From Verrucomicrobiota bacterium (GTDB lineage: Bacteria > Verrucomicrobiota > Kiritimatiellia > CAJWTS01), in assembly GCA_027623315.1 (NCBI GenBank), contig JAQBYD010000010.1:1-64000 (forward strand): 64,000 nucleotides of DNA. The letters are read 5' to 3'. The position numbers were made by a program, and so were the translations under genes. Under the pieces are notes generated by a model. It saw only the letters and a list, made by a program, of their open reading frames with translations, had not been told where the DNA came from and ran no database searches. Numbering within the stretch: the first letter of the stretch is position 1; each line of letters starts with the position of its first letter. Below, in pieces: positions 53,446 to 61,828 of this stretch.

Positions 53446-54887
53446 TACTGCGGCATGGATGGATCGACTTCGTCGGCCCAGGCCGAGATTCCGCCTTCTA
53501 GATTCGTGACGTTCGTGAAGCCCTGGTCGGACATATAGGCCACGGCATTGGCGCTGCGACCGCCGAGTTTGCAGTGCACCACGATCTCATCGTCCTTGTT
53601 CAGCTCACCGAGACGCTCTGGTAACTCTGATAGCGGAATCAGTGTTCCGCCAAGGTTGCAGATCTCGTATTCTTCGGGGTTACGCACGTCTACAAGCACG
53701 AACGGCTCGCCACGATCGAGCTTCTGTTTCAAATCCGTAGGCGTAATTTCCTTCATGTCTGGATTGGCCTCCTCCTCGGCAGGTCCGCCGATACCGCAAA
53801 ACTGCTCGTAATCGATCAGCCCGGTGATGGTGGGGTTCTCACCGCAAAGGGGACACTCGGGGTCCTTGCGCAGCTTCATCTCACGAAATTTCATCTTCAT
53901 CGCGTCGAACAGGACAAGGCGCCCCACCAGGCTATCCCCTCGCCCGATAATCAGCTTAATCGTCTCCATGGCCTGGATCGTTCCGATGATACCGGGCAAC
54001 ACGCCCAGCACGCCGCCCTCGGCGCAACTGGGTACGAGGCCTGGCGGCGGCGGCTCCGGATAGAGGCAGCGATAGCACGGTCCTTGCTTGGCATGGAAGA
54101 CCGAGGCCTGCCCCTCGAATCGGAAGATACTTCCGTAGACGTTGGGCTTATCCAGCAACACGCACGCGTCGTTGACGAGGTAGCGCGTGGGAAAGTTATC
54201 CGTTCCGTCGACCACGATATCGTAGTCGCGGATGATATCGAGTGCGTTATCCGACGTGAGCATGGATTCGTAGCCCTCGAATTCGACGCCGGGATTGATG
54301 CCGGCAATCGTCTCTCGTGCCGAATCCAACTTGGATCGTCCCACGTCGCTCGTCGAGTGCAGGATCTGTCGATGGAGGTTGGTGAAATCTACGAGGTCGA
54401 AATCTACGACTCCGAGTTTGCCGACACCGGCAGCGGCCAGGTAAAGCCCGAGTGGAGATCCCAGTCCGCCCGCGCCGATCAGCAGAACCTTTGCAGCCTT
54501 CAAGCGCTGTTGCCCCACCACGCCCACTTCGGGCAGAATCAGGTGGCGGCTGTATCGCTGCACCTCGTCGTTGGTCAGACCGTTCGCCTGCACCTCATCG
54601 ATCACCGCGGGGGCGCCTCCGGCCACGGAGGGGACGATGGAAACCACATCCCCCTCCTTCACCGGCGTGTCTTCCTTATCCAGGTAGCGCATATCGTCGT
54701 CATTGACGTAGACGTTCACGAAACTCCTCAGTGCGCCATTCTCCTTGTAGAGGTGGCGCTTGAGTTCGCCGTACTGGTCGGTCAGTTTGGTTAGAAGCTC
54801 CCCGACGGTGGCTCCCTCCAATTCGACGTCGCCCTGGTTACCGGCATAAGGCCGAAGCGCCGTTGGTATAGATACTGTAATTGCCAT
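53442..54887 (-). CDS. CysO/MoaD-like carrier fused to MoeZ-type E1 and rhodanese
   Basis: This 481-residue protein has three domains. Residues 1-91 are a ubiquitin-fold carrier of the CysO/MoaD type ending SIVPSVAGG, with Gly90-Gly91 internal. Residues about 105-345 are an E1-like ThiF/MoeB adenylyltransferase with GAGGLGSPLG (138-147), the zinc pairs GPCYRC and CPLC, and DGTDNFPTR. The C-terminus is a rhodanese with active Cys439 in VVHCKLGGRS. The enzyme would adenylate and then thiocarboxylate the carrier tail. ATG 54887 follows GGAGG better than 54890. Next come the JAMM peptidase and cysM genes. Confidence 0.88.
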   Translation of the reverse strand: MAITVSIPTALRPYAGNQGDVELEGATVGELLTKLTDQYGELKRHLYKENGALRSFVNVYVNDDDMRYLDKEDTPVKEGDVVSIVPSVAGGAPAVIDEVQANGLTNDEVQRYSRHLILPEVGVVGQQRLKAAKVLLIGAGGLGSPLGLYLAAAGVGKLGVVDFDLVDFTNLHRQILHSTSDVGRSKLDSARETIAGINPGVEFEGYESMLTSDNALDIIRDYDIVVDGTDNFPTRYLVNDACVLLDKPNVYGSIFRFEGQASVFHAKQGPCYRCLYPEPPPPGLVPSCAEGGVLGVLPGIIGTIQAMETIKLIIGRGDSLVGRLVLFDAMKMKFREMKLRKDPECPLCGENPTITGLIDYEQFCGIGGPAEEEANPDMKEITPTDLKQKLDRGEPFVLVDVRNPEEYEICNLGGTLIPLSELPERLGELNKDDEIVVHCKLGGRSANAVAYMSDQGFTNVTNLEGGISAWADEVDPSMPQY

Positions 54888-55009
54888 CATGATCCTCCAG
54901 ATTCAAGGTGTGGGGCGAACGCACAATCAGCGTCCAGATTCGTAACACGCCCTCGCACCGAAACACAGGGAGCGAATGTAGCGCGGCACAGCCTGGGGTT
55001 CAAGGAAAT

Positions 55010-55432
55010 CTATGTTGCGTCCACCATCTCCGCATCGAATGCAGACCGGTCCGCGTTGAGGATCCAACTCGTGAGGTCTGTGGACTTTCCTTGTTGCACC
55101 GAGACGATCACGTAGGAAAGAACGGGCCAGGCGTGGTCCAAGTCATATTGAGAGGGCTCAGCGGGATGATCCGGATGTGAGTGATAGAATCCAATGATAT
55201 CCATCCCGTCGGCGCGTGCGGCCTTTTCGGCCTGCATGTAGGCCATGGGGGTAATCAGAAAACGACGCTCCTTCGGCTCTGTCGCGTCGTTGTTCGCCTT
55301 CCTCAGGGCGTGCACCTCTTTTGCTCCATCGACCAGGTGCCCCAACATGAATCCGCAGCATTCGTATGGATACATCTCCTCGCCGTGGGCGCGGATCTGG
55401 CGGACGCAATCTTCCCCGATACCGATTTTCAC
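55010..55432 (-). CDS. mec: JAMM metallopeptidase (Mec/CysO-peptidase-like)
   Basis: This 140-residue protein has the JAMM zinc site: Glu24 in YPYECCGF, His84 and His86 in YHSHPDHP, and Ser94 and Asp97 in SQYD, fitting HxHx7SxxD. In Mycobacterium, Mec releases cysteine from CysO-cysteine. GTG 55432 is chosen because it overlaps the cysM stop (TAGTG). A start further upstream would run through cysM. It may also cleave the CysO-E1 fusion to expose the Gly-Gly tail; that is inference. Confidence 0.88.
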   Translation of the reverse strand: MKIGIGEDCVRQIRAHGEEMYPYECCGFMLGHLVDGAKEVHALRKANNDATEPKERRFLITPMAYMQAEKAARADGMDIIGFYHSHPDHPAEPSQYDLDHAWPVLSYVIVSVQQGKSTDLTSWILNADRSAFDAEMVDAT

Positions 55433-56361
55433 TATTCTGTCCAAAATCCTTCGGTGAGATACTTGTACGCGTCGTCGGGAAATATCGTCACGACACACCC
55501 GGCTTCGATCTGCGAGGCGATCTGCAGAGCGGCATGACATGCCGCGCCCGAGGACGGACTGACCATCAAGCCCTCCTCGCGGGCAAGCCGCATGGCCATC
55601 GCGTACGCATCCTCCGTATTCATTTCGAGGTTTTGATCGCACAGGGCCGGATCGTAGATGGCAGGCACGATCGCCGTCTGCATATGTTTCCAGCCTTCCA
55701 GGCCATGAAAGGGAGAATCCGGTTGGCCCGAGATCAATACGACATCCGGATTGTACTCGCGCAGCCGCCGGCCCGTTCCCATCATGGTGCCGGACGTGCC
55801 AATTCCCGCGACGAAATGCGTTACCCGCCCGCTGGTCTGCTCCCAGATCTCAACTCCCGTGGTATTGTAGTGAGCCTGCCAGTTCGCGTCGTTGTCGTAC
55901 TGATTCGGATAGAAGTAGCGATCCGGGTCCGCAGCCACCATTTCGCGCGCCTTGATAATGGCACCATCCGACCCCGTCCCGGGATCCGTCAGAATCAGTT
56001 CCGCGCCGAATGCATTCAAAATCTTGAAGCGCTCGGGAGTCACGTTGCTCGGAACGCACAGGCAGACGTCGTAACCGAGCGCCGTGCCGATCATCGCGTA
56101 CGCCACGCCCGTATTCCCCGATGTGGCATCGATCAACGTCTTTTCGCGGGTCAACGCCCCCGATTCGATCCCGCATCGGATCATGTTCAACGCCGGACGG
56201 TCCTTAACCGAACCGCCCGGATTGTATCCTTCAAGCTTGGCCCAGACCTCGACGCCCTCATTCAGGCCCACGGTTACCTTGTGCAGCCGCAACAGCGGCG
56301 TCTGACCGACGAGGTCGACGACACCGGCTGCGGCGGTGATACAATTTGTCTTTGTGGTCAA
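55432..56361 (-). CDS. cysM: PLP-dependent cysteine synthase, CysM type
   Basis: This 309-residue enzyme belongs to the cysteine synthase family. The PLP Lys53 is in PGGSVKDRPALNM, followed by DATSGNTGVAYAMIG, and GIGTSGTMMGTGRRLRE binds the cofactor phosphate. With a CysO-type carrier and a JAMM peptidase next to it, it likely uses O-phosphoserine and thiocarboxylated carrier rather than acetylserine and sulfide. The start codon appears to be TTG 56361; no better start was found in frame. Confidence 0.9.
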   Translation of the reverse strand: MTTKTNCITAAAGVVDLVGQTPLLRLHKVTVGLNEGVEVWAKLEGYNPGGSVKDRPALNMIRCGIESGALTREKTLIDATSGNTGVAYAMIGTALGYDVCLCVPSNVTPERFKILNAFGAELILTDPGTGSDGAIIKAREMVAADPDRYFYPNQYDNDANWQAHYNTTGVEIWEQTSGRVTHFVAGIGTSGTMMGTGRRLREYNPDVVLISGQPDSPFHGLEGWKHMQTAIVPAIYDPALCDQNLEMNTEDAYAMAMRLAREEGLMVSPSSGAACHAALQIASQIEAGCVVTIFPDDAYKYLTEGFWTE

Positions 56362-56443
56362 GATGGATGGATCACTCTTACGACGAAAGCGTTGCAGAAT
56401 GGTCTAATCTGGTGCCACGGGCAAGCCGAATGGCGTCGCAGGA

Positions 56444-56472
56444 TTGTACTCGCGCGTTGATATCGATACGAT
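56444..56472 (+). promoter_or_regulatory. Leaderless-type promoter of the rlmN operon
   Basis: TTGTAC (56444-56449) and TACGAT (56467-56472) are separated by 17 bases, and the ATG at 56480 follows after seven bases. The match to consensus is moderate. An in-frame ATG at 56471 lies inside the -10 box, so 56480 is the better start if this promoter is used. Confidence 0.4.
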
Positions 56473-56479
56473 GGACGCC

Positions 56480-57556
56480 ATGAGCAAGGAAATCCCGCAA
56501 CGTCTGGCGCACGGTTTATTGCCGGGGGACTGGCAGGAATTATGCCGTGACCTCGATATGCCGGGCTACCGTGCCGACCAGATATGGAAAGGGTTGTACC
56601 AGCAGCGCATCTCCTCCTTCCAGGAACTCAGCACCCTGCCGGCAGATCTGCGTGCCCACCTGGACGAGGCCGTGCAGGCGGATCCGGTTCGACTGACCCA
56701 CGTGGACGGAAAGCCGCCGGGCACCCGAAAGCTTCTCTTGGAGCTTGAGGACGCAGACGCCGTTGAGACGGTTCTAATCGCGGCCCAGGGACGGCGAACC
56801 GTCTGCCTTTCCACACAGGCCGGTTGCAAGTTCGGCTGCGTGTTTTGCGCCAGTGGGCAGGCTGGGTTCAAACGAAACCTGCAGGCGGGCGAGATCGTTG
56901 GACAACTCGTGGCGGCGGCGCGCGAATTCGGTGACACTCCAACGCATGTGGTCTTCATGGGGATTGGGGAGCCGTTCGATAACTACGACGCCCTGCTGAC
57001 CTCCATCCGTATCATGAATGATCACGATGGACTGAACATCGGTGCGCGCCGAATCACGATCAGCACGGTTGGGGTCGTTCCCGGAATCGAGAGACTATGC
57101 ACCGAAAACATGCAGATCGAGCTTTCCGTTTCACTGCACGCCTCAAATGACGAGGCGCGCTCTGAGATCATGCCGATAAATCGACGCTACCCCATCGATA
57201 CACTGGTCAGGGCCTGTGCGGCCTACACGGAGGTCTCGAATCGAATCGTGACCTTCGAGTACACGCTGATCTGCGGCGTGAACGATTCTCCCGAGTGCGC
57301 CGAGGAACTCACCGCACGGCTGGGCGGGTTTGCGTGCCGCGTCAACCTCATCCGGCTGAACCCGATAGACGAATACGAAGGCGAAGCGTGTTCAGAGGCA
57401 ACCGTGAAGATGTTCATTGATCTCCTCCACAGGCGCGGTATAAACGCGACCTATCGAGACTCGCGGGGCCGGCATGTCAACGCGGCTTGCGGGCAGCTGC
57501 GGCTTCGTGCCGCACAGAATTCCATGCACGCCCTACCTGAGAAGATGACGACATGA
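56480..57556 (+). CDS. rlmN: Dual-specificity rRNA/tRNA adenine C2-methyltransferase
   Basis: RlmN is a radical SAM enzyme that methylates A2503 of 23S rRNA and A37 of tRNA. The protein is 358 residues with the cluster motif CKFGCVFCASG (CxxxCxxC), VVFMGIGEPFDNYD, SLHASNDEARSEIMPIN, and the C-terminal Cys in GRHVNAACGQL that takes part in catalysis. ATG 56480 was preferred over 56471 on promoter grounds. It overlaps pyrK by four bases. Confidence 0.95.
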   Translation: MSKEIPQRLAHGLLPGDWQELCRDLDMPGYRADQIWKGLYQQRISSFQELSTLPADLRAHLDEAVQADPVRLTHVDGKPPGTRKLLLELEDADAVETVLIAAQGRRTVCLSTQAGCKFGCVFCASGQAGFKRNLQAGEIVGQLVAAAREFGDTPTHVVFMGIGEPFDNYDALLTSIRIMNDHDGLNIGARRITISTVGVVPGIERLCTENMQIELSVSLHASNDEARSEIMPINRRYPIDTLVRACAAYTEVSNRIVTFEYTLICGVNDSPECAEELTARLGGFACRVNLIRLNPIDEYEGEACSEATVKMFIDLLHRRGINATYRDSRGRHVNAACGQLRLRAAQNSMHALPEKMTT

Positions 57557-58380
57557 AGACGGACCTTTCGAAACGCGCCATGCGGGCCGAACGCGCCGTG
57601 GTGACCCGTCATGAACTGCTGTACGGCGAGTACCGCGTCCTGCAAATGCACGTGCCGGCCGTGGCCCGCGCGGTTCAACCCGGACAGTTTGTGCACCTTG
57701 AGATTCCAGGGCTTGACGACGCGATCCTGCGCCGGCCCTTTAGCGTCTTCAAGGCGGATGACGCCATGCTCTCCGTTCTCTACAAACCCGTCGGCAAGGG
57801 CACCCGTGCCATGACGTCTATTCGGGTGGATGACGAGATCAGCCTGATCGGCCCCCTCGGTCACGGGTTCCCCACCAGCCACGATGTCGCTAAACCGGTG
57901 CTGGTTGCCGGGGGATACGGCATGGCCGCCCTTTACCTGGTGGCATGTGCTCTCAAGTCCAGTGGGACTATCTTCATGGGAGGGCGAAGCGCCGGGGATA
58001 TCCTCTGTGTGGACGAGTTTGAGGCGATCGATTGGGACGTTCGCATCGCCACCGAGGACGGCTCACGCGGCACGCGCGGATTCGTCACGGTGGCCCTCGA
58101 TGAGTACGTCGCAGGACTCCCTGACGCGCGCGAGGTTGAGTACTTTGCCTGCGGACCGAACGCCATGCTCAAGGCCGTCTGTGACCGGGCCCTGGCCAAC
58201 GACCAGAAGGCCTGGCTATCCGTGGACCGACACATGGGCTGCGGCGTGGGGGCATGCCTGGTGTGCGTACAGCGCATACGCGACCCGGAGTCGCGGAACG
58301 GTGACTGGCATTGGGAGCGCGTCTGCAGCGAGGGCCCCGTCTTCGAGTCGCGGGAGATTGTGTGGGACGACGATGAGTGA
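57553..58380 (+). CDS. pyrK: Dihydroorotate dehydrogenase electron transfer subunit
   Basis: PyrK carries FAD and a 2Fe-2S cluster and passes electrons from PyrD to NAD. The 275-residue protein has LRRPFSVFKADDAM for FAD binding, VLVAGGYGMAALYLVA for NAD binding, and a C-terminal cysteine set, GCGVGACLVC and a later VCSEGPVF, for the 2Fe-2S cluster. It overlaps rlmN and pyrD. A class 1B PyrD next to it confirms the complex. Confidence 0.94.
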   Translation: MKTDLSKRAMRAERAVVTRHELLYGEYRVLQMHVPAVARAVQPGQFVHLEIPGLDDAILRRPFSVFKADDAMLSVLYKPVGKGTRAMTSIRVDDEISLIGPLGHGFPTSHDVAKPVLVAGGYGMAALYLVACALKSSGTIFMGGRSAGDILCVDEFEAIDWDVRIATEDGSRGTRGFVTVALDEYVAGLPDAREVEYFACGPNAMLKAVCDRALANDQKAWLSVDRHMGCGVGACLVCVQRIRDPESRNGDWHWERVCSEGPVFESREIVWDDDE

Positions 58381-59305
58381 GCCGGCCCCGGATCTGCGCG
58401 TCAAGCTTGGCGCCCTCGAACTCAGCAATCCCGTCATGGTCGCCTCGGGAACGTTCGGCTATGGCCCCGAGTACGCCAACCTGGTGGATATTGATCGGCT
58501 CGGAGCCCTGGTCGTCAAGGGGATCCGCATGCAACCCACGACCGGCAATTCCACGCCGCGCGCGGTCGAGGTGGCAAGCGGCATGATCAACGCCATCGGC
58601 CTGCCCGGCCCCGGAGTGGAAGGCTTCATCGAGACGTACATTCCCTTTCTGGAGACGCATACCGTCCCGGTGATCGTGAACATCTGGGGCTGCACCATCG
58701 AAGAGTACGGAGAGGTCGCCGCGAGACTGGACCAGGTCGATCGCGTTGACGCGCTTGAACTCAACGTGTCGTGTCCGAACATCAAGCAAGGCAGCACGAT
58801 GTTCGGAACCCACCCTGAGATGGTCGAGCAGGTCGTACGCCATGTCCGTGAGCGCACGCGCAAGACGATCATTCCAAAACTTGCCCCCAACGTAGCCGAC
58901 GTTCCCCGCTTCGCGCAAATTTGTGAAGGGGCCGGCGCGGATGCGATATCCCTGATCAACTCCGTCCCGGCGATGGCGATCGACATCGAGACGCGCCGTC
59001 CCATGCTTGCAAACACCACCGGCGGACTCACCGGCCCGGCGATTCACCCTATCGCCGTGAAACAGGTATGGGAGGCGGCAGGGGCCGTGTCGATTCCAGT
59101 CATCGGCATGGGCGGCATCGTTTCGGCGAAGGAAGCCATCGAGTTCATGATTGCCGGTGCAACCGCGGTTGCCGTCGGTACCGCGAACTTCAGCGACCCA
59201 ACGGTATCACTCGACGTCATCGATGGAATTGCCGAGTATCTTTCACGCCACGGCATGCGTTCCGTGAATGAGTTGATTGGAAGCATCGATCTAAGGAAGG
59301 GTTAA
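58373..59305 (+). CDS. pyrD: Dihydroorotate dehydrogenase, class 1B
   Basis: PyrD oxidises dihydroorotate in pyrimidine synthesis; the class 1B form is NAD-linked through PyrK. The 310-residue protein has SNPVMVASGTFGYG (18-31), LNVSCPNIKQG with catalytic Cys134, and GMGGIVSAKEAIEFMIAGA. The catalytic Cys rather than Ser fits class 1. ATG 58373 overlaps pyrK by eight bases. Confidence 0.96.
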   Translation: MSEPAPDLRVKLGALELSNPVMVASGTFGYGPEYANLVDIDRLGALVVKGIRMQPTTGNSTPRAVEVASGMINAIGLPGPGVEGFIETYIPFLETHTVPVIVNIWGCTIEEYGEVAARLDQVDRVDALELNVSCPNIKQGSTMFGTHPEMVEQVVRHVRERTRKTIIPKLAPNVADVPRFAQICEGAGADAISLINSVPAMAIDIETRRPMLANTTGGLTGPAIHPIAVKQVWEAAGAVSIPVIGMGGIVSAKEAIEFMIAGATAVAVGTANFSDPTVSLDVIDGIAEYLSRHGMRSVNELIGSIDLRKG

Positions 59306-59323
59306 GAGGTCCAAGTTCATCGT

Positions 59324-60385
59324 TTGCTTGATTGGTATTACGCCAACCGCCGCGAGATGCCCTGGCGGCGTGAGCGTCCGGTTCCGTATCACGTCTGGCT
59401 TAGTGAAGTCATGCTTCAGCAGACGCAGGTGGAGACGGCCACCCCCTACTTTCGCAGATTCATCCGTTCCTTTCCGTCCATTCGCAGCCTGTCCAATGCC
59501 GACTTACAGGATGTCCTCAAGCATTGGGAAGGACTCGGCTACTACTCGCGAGCGCGCCATCTGCACGCGGCAGCAAGAATCGTCTCATCCACCCGTGCAG
59601 GTCGTCTTCCGCGCTCCGCGAAGGAACTGCGAGAGCTGCCCGGTCTCGGGGAGTACTGCTCGGCCGCGATTGCCAGTATCGCCTTCGGTGAGTCTGTGCC
59701 CGTCGTCGACGGCAACGTGGTTCGCGTGGTAACGCGCCTGCTTGCCATCGCGGACGATTCGGCGACCTCCGCCGTAAGGCAGCGCATCTCCACGCACCTG
59801 GCATCCTGCCTGGCTGATCATCCGCCCGGAGACTTCAACCAGGCGCTCATGGAATTGGGCGCGCTGGTCTGTCGACCGCGCAATCCAGATTGTGAGAAGT
59901 GTCCCCTGCGCAACCGTTGCCAGGCCTATGCGGATGGCGACGTGGAGCGCTATCCCGTGAAGGCCCCACGCAAGCCCACGCCACACCATGAGATCGCGGT
60001 GGGAATCGTCAGGCGTAGCGGGAGGATCCTGGTCACGCGCCGCGCCGCGAAGGGGATGCTGGGAGGGTTATGGGAGTTCCCCGGCGGAAAGCGCATCGGG
60101 CGCGAATCTCTGAAGACGACGGCACGACGTAGAATTCTTGAGGAGACCGGAATCACGGTGCAGGTGGGCTCCGCCGTCGCCAGTGTCGCGCACGCCTACA
60201 GTCACTTCTCCATTCAACTGAGTGCGTATGAGTGCACGGTGCAAGCCGGTCGCGCGAAGGCTCGGCGCAACGATGAAGTACGCTGGGTCTCCCCTGCTCA
60301 AGCTAAGGAGTTGCCGTGGCCAACGGCCAGCCGTAGGATCGTTGACGTCCTGGCGAGCGGAGCCTCGCGGTTCGACAAACAGTAA
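59324..60385 (+). CDS. mutY: A/G-specific adenine DNA glycosylase
   Basis: MutY removes A mispaired with 8-oxoguanine. The 353-residue protein has Glu37 in MLQQTQVETATPYF, the HhH motif LRELPGLGEYCSAAI with catalytic Asp129 in VVDGNVVR, and an iron-sulfur motif with Cys183, 190, 193 and 199 (Cx6Cx2Cx5C). A C-terminal Nudix-like domain follows with GLWEFPGGKRIGRE. The only in-frame start after the pyrD end is TTG 59324, which removes a few N-terminal residues. It overlaps the next gene by one base (TAATG). Confidence 0.93.
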   Translation: MLDWYYANRREMPWRRERPVPYHVWLSEVMLQQTQVETATPYFRRFIRSFPSIRSLSNADLQDVLKHWEGLGYYSRARHLHAAARIVSSTRAGRLPRSAKELRELPGLGEYCSAAIASIAFGESVPVVDGNVVRVVTRLLAIADDSATSAVRQRISTHLASCLADHPPGDFNQALMELGALVCRPRNPDCEKCPLRNRCQAYADGDVERYPVKAPRKPTPHHEIAVGIVRRSGRILVTRRAAKGMLGGLWEFPGGKRIGRESLKTTARRRILEETGITVQVGSAVASVAHAYSHFSIQLSAYECTVQAGRAKARRNDEVRWVSPAQAKELPWPTASRRIVDVLASGASRFDKQ

Positions 60386-61131
60386 TGAAGATTCGCGTTG
60401 TTACCTACAATATCCATCGCGCCATCGGCGTCGATCGCCGCTTTCGGATTGAACGTGTCGAAGAGATTCTACGGCATCACAACGGCGATATTGTTTTGCT
60501 TCAGGAAGTGGACAAGGGGGCCCCGCGATCCAGGGAACTCGATCTGGCGGAAGAACTTCGCAGGAGGCTGGACTACCCCTACTGCGCGGCCGGTCATAAC
60601 GTGCGCCTTCGCAAGGGTGTGTATGGCAACGCCACCTTGAGCCAGTTCCCGATCCTGCGGGAGCGAAATATCGACCTCACGATCGGAAATCGAAAGCGGC
60701 GCGGATGCCAGCACACCACCCTTCGCGCGGAATCCACGCAGCACACGACACACATCATCGACATCTTCAACGTTCACCTCGGACTTTCGCAGAGAGAGCG
60801 CGAGAAACAGGTTGGCCTGCTGGCTCACTCCCATGAGTTCAGAGATCTTCCGCGGCAGACGGCGTCGATTATCGGAGGCGATTTCAATGACTGGCGCGCG
60901 CGCCTGCGACCAATCTTCACGGAGATTCTCGGATTTAGCAGCGCTTCGGAACGCCACTCGCATGCGATCCGCGACATTCGCACCTATCCGTCGTTTTCCC
61001 CGAGCGGGGCTCTCGACAAGCTCTTCTACCGCGGAGGTATTCGGAGACTGTCGTGTCGTCGCTGTCGCATGCGATTGTCGAAAGTAGCCAGCGATCATCT
61101 TCCCCTGATTGCCGACTTCGAGCTGGCGTGA
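60385..61131 (+). CDS. Endonuclease/exonuclease/phosphatase family protein
   Basis: This 248-residue EEP-fold protein has VVTYNIHRAIG (5-15), the Mg-binding Glu41 in VLLQEVDKG, IIGGDFNDWRA, and the C-terminal SDHLPLIADF. Close relatives are secreted or cytosolic phosphodiesterases whose substrates differ, so none is assigned. It ends a compact operon after mutY, which suggests a DNA or nucleotide-damage role, but that is inference. Confidence 0.82.
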   Translation: MKIRVVTYNIHRAIGVDRRFRIERVEEILRHHNGDIVLLQEVDKGAPRSRELDLAEELRRRLDYPYCAAGHNVRLRKGVYGNATLSQFPILRERNIDLTIGNRKRRGCQHTTLRAESTQHTTHIIDIFNVHLGLSQREREKQVGLLAHSHEFRDLPRQTASIIGGDFNDWRARLRPIFTEILGFSSASERHSHAIRDIRTYPSFSPSGALDKLFYRGGIRRLSCRRCRMRLSKVASDHLPLIADFELA

Positions 61132-61196
61132 ATCCGCGCTTCGGGATTCGGACCCGAAGGGAATGATTGGACAGAAAGCGTCGCGTGGAAGTCGCG

Positions 61197-61592
61197 TTAC
61201 GGACTCGATGGCGGATTCGTGTCTTCGCGCTGCAGGACGTTCGCGACCAGTTCGCGTAGAGCGCCAATGCCGATCGGCTTACCCATGAAGGCTTCTGCGC
61301 CAAGTTCATCGGCGCGCCGCCGGGTGGCAGCATCATCGGTGGCGGTGAGAAACACGAATGGAATGGACGCGGTCGTTTCGTTGGCGCGAAGCGTCTCTAA
61401 GACCTGGAGACCTGTAATCCCGGGCATGGTGCAGTCACACAGAATCAAATCCAGAGACTGTTCGCTTGCAACCGCTACTCCAGCATCTCCATTATGAGCC
61501 TCGATGAATTCGTATTGGTCGCGCTCCAACATCTTCACCACGAGTTCCCTCACCGTCGCGTCATCATCAATCACTAATATCCGCTTCTTCAT
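61197..61592 (-). CDS. Orphan response-regulator receiver protein
   Basis: This 131-residue protein is a single CheY-like receiver domain: acidic pocket Asp9-Asp10-Asp11, phospho-acceptor Asp53 in LILCDCTMP, Thr83 in VFLTATDD and Lys105 in FMGKPI. There is no output domain and no kinase next to it. ATG 61592 is chosen; a longer reading would pass through the 19-base repeats. Confidence 0.88.
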   Translation of the reverse strand: MKKRILVIDDDATVRELVVKMLERDQYEFIEAHNGDAGVAVASEQSLDLILCDCTMPGITGLQVLETLRANETTASIPFVFLTATDDAATRRRADELGAEAFMGKPIGIGALRELVANVLQREDTNPPSSP

Positions 61593-61599
61593 TCTACCC

Positions 61600-61675
61600 G
61601 CCCGTGTAGTTGCGAACTGCCCGTGTAGCTGCAAATCGCCCGTGTAGTTACAAGTCGCCCGAGTAGCTACGGCCC
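61600..61675 (-). repeat. 19-base direct repeat array just upstream of the receiver gene
   Basis: On the plus strand, units start at 61600, 61619, 61638 and 61657, each beginning GCCCGTGTAG or GCCCGAGTAG, with variable second halves. The array ends seven bases from the receiver ATG. A possible degenerate unit follows at about 61672. Iterated 19-base sites before a gene suggest an operator for a DNA-binding protein, or a recently expanded leader. Confidence 0.85.
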
Positions 61676-61828
61676 TTAGGTGTAGCTACTCGGTTGCAGA
61701 TATCAAGGATGCTTCCCGACATGCAAGTTGGAATTGTTCAGACAGATAGTGAGGCGGACCATCCATGACGCCATCCTCACGATCCTGATGATTCTCTGAC
61801 GGTCGTCGCGTCGTCAGTGTCGTGTGCG

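Noticed and set aside
57884-58372. N-terminal extension of PyrD to 57884
   Set aside because: It lies within pyrK, and the natural PyrD start MSEPAPDLRV is at 58373.
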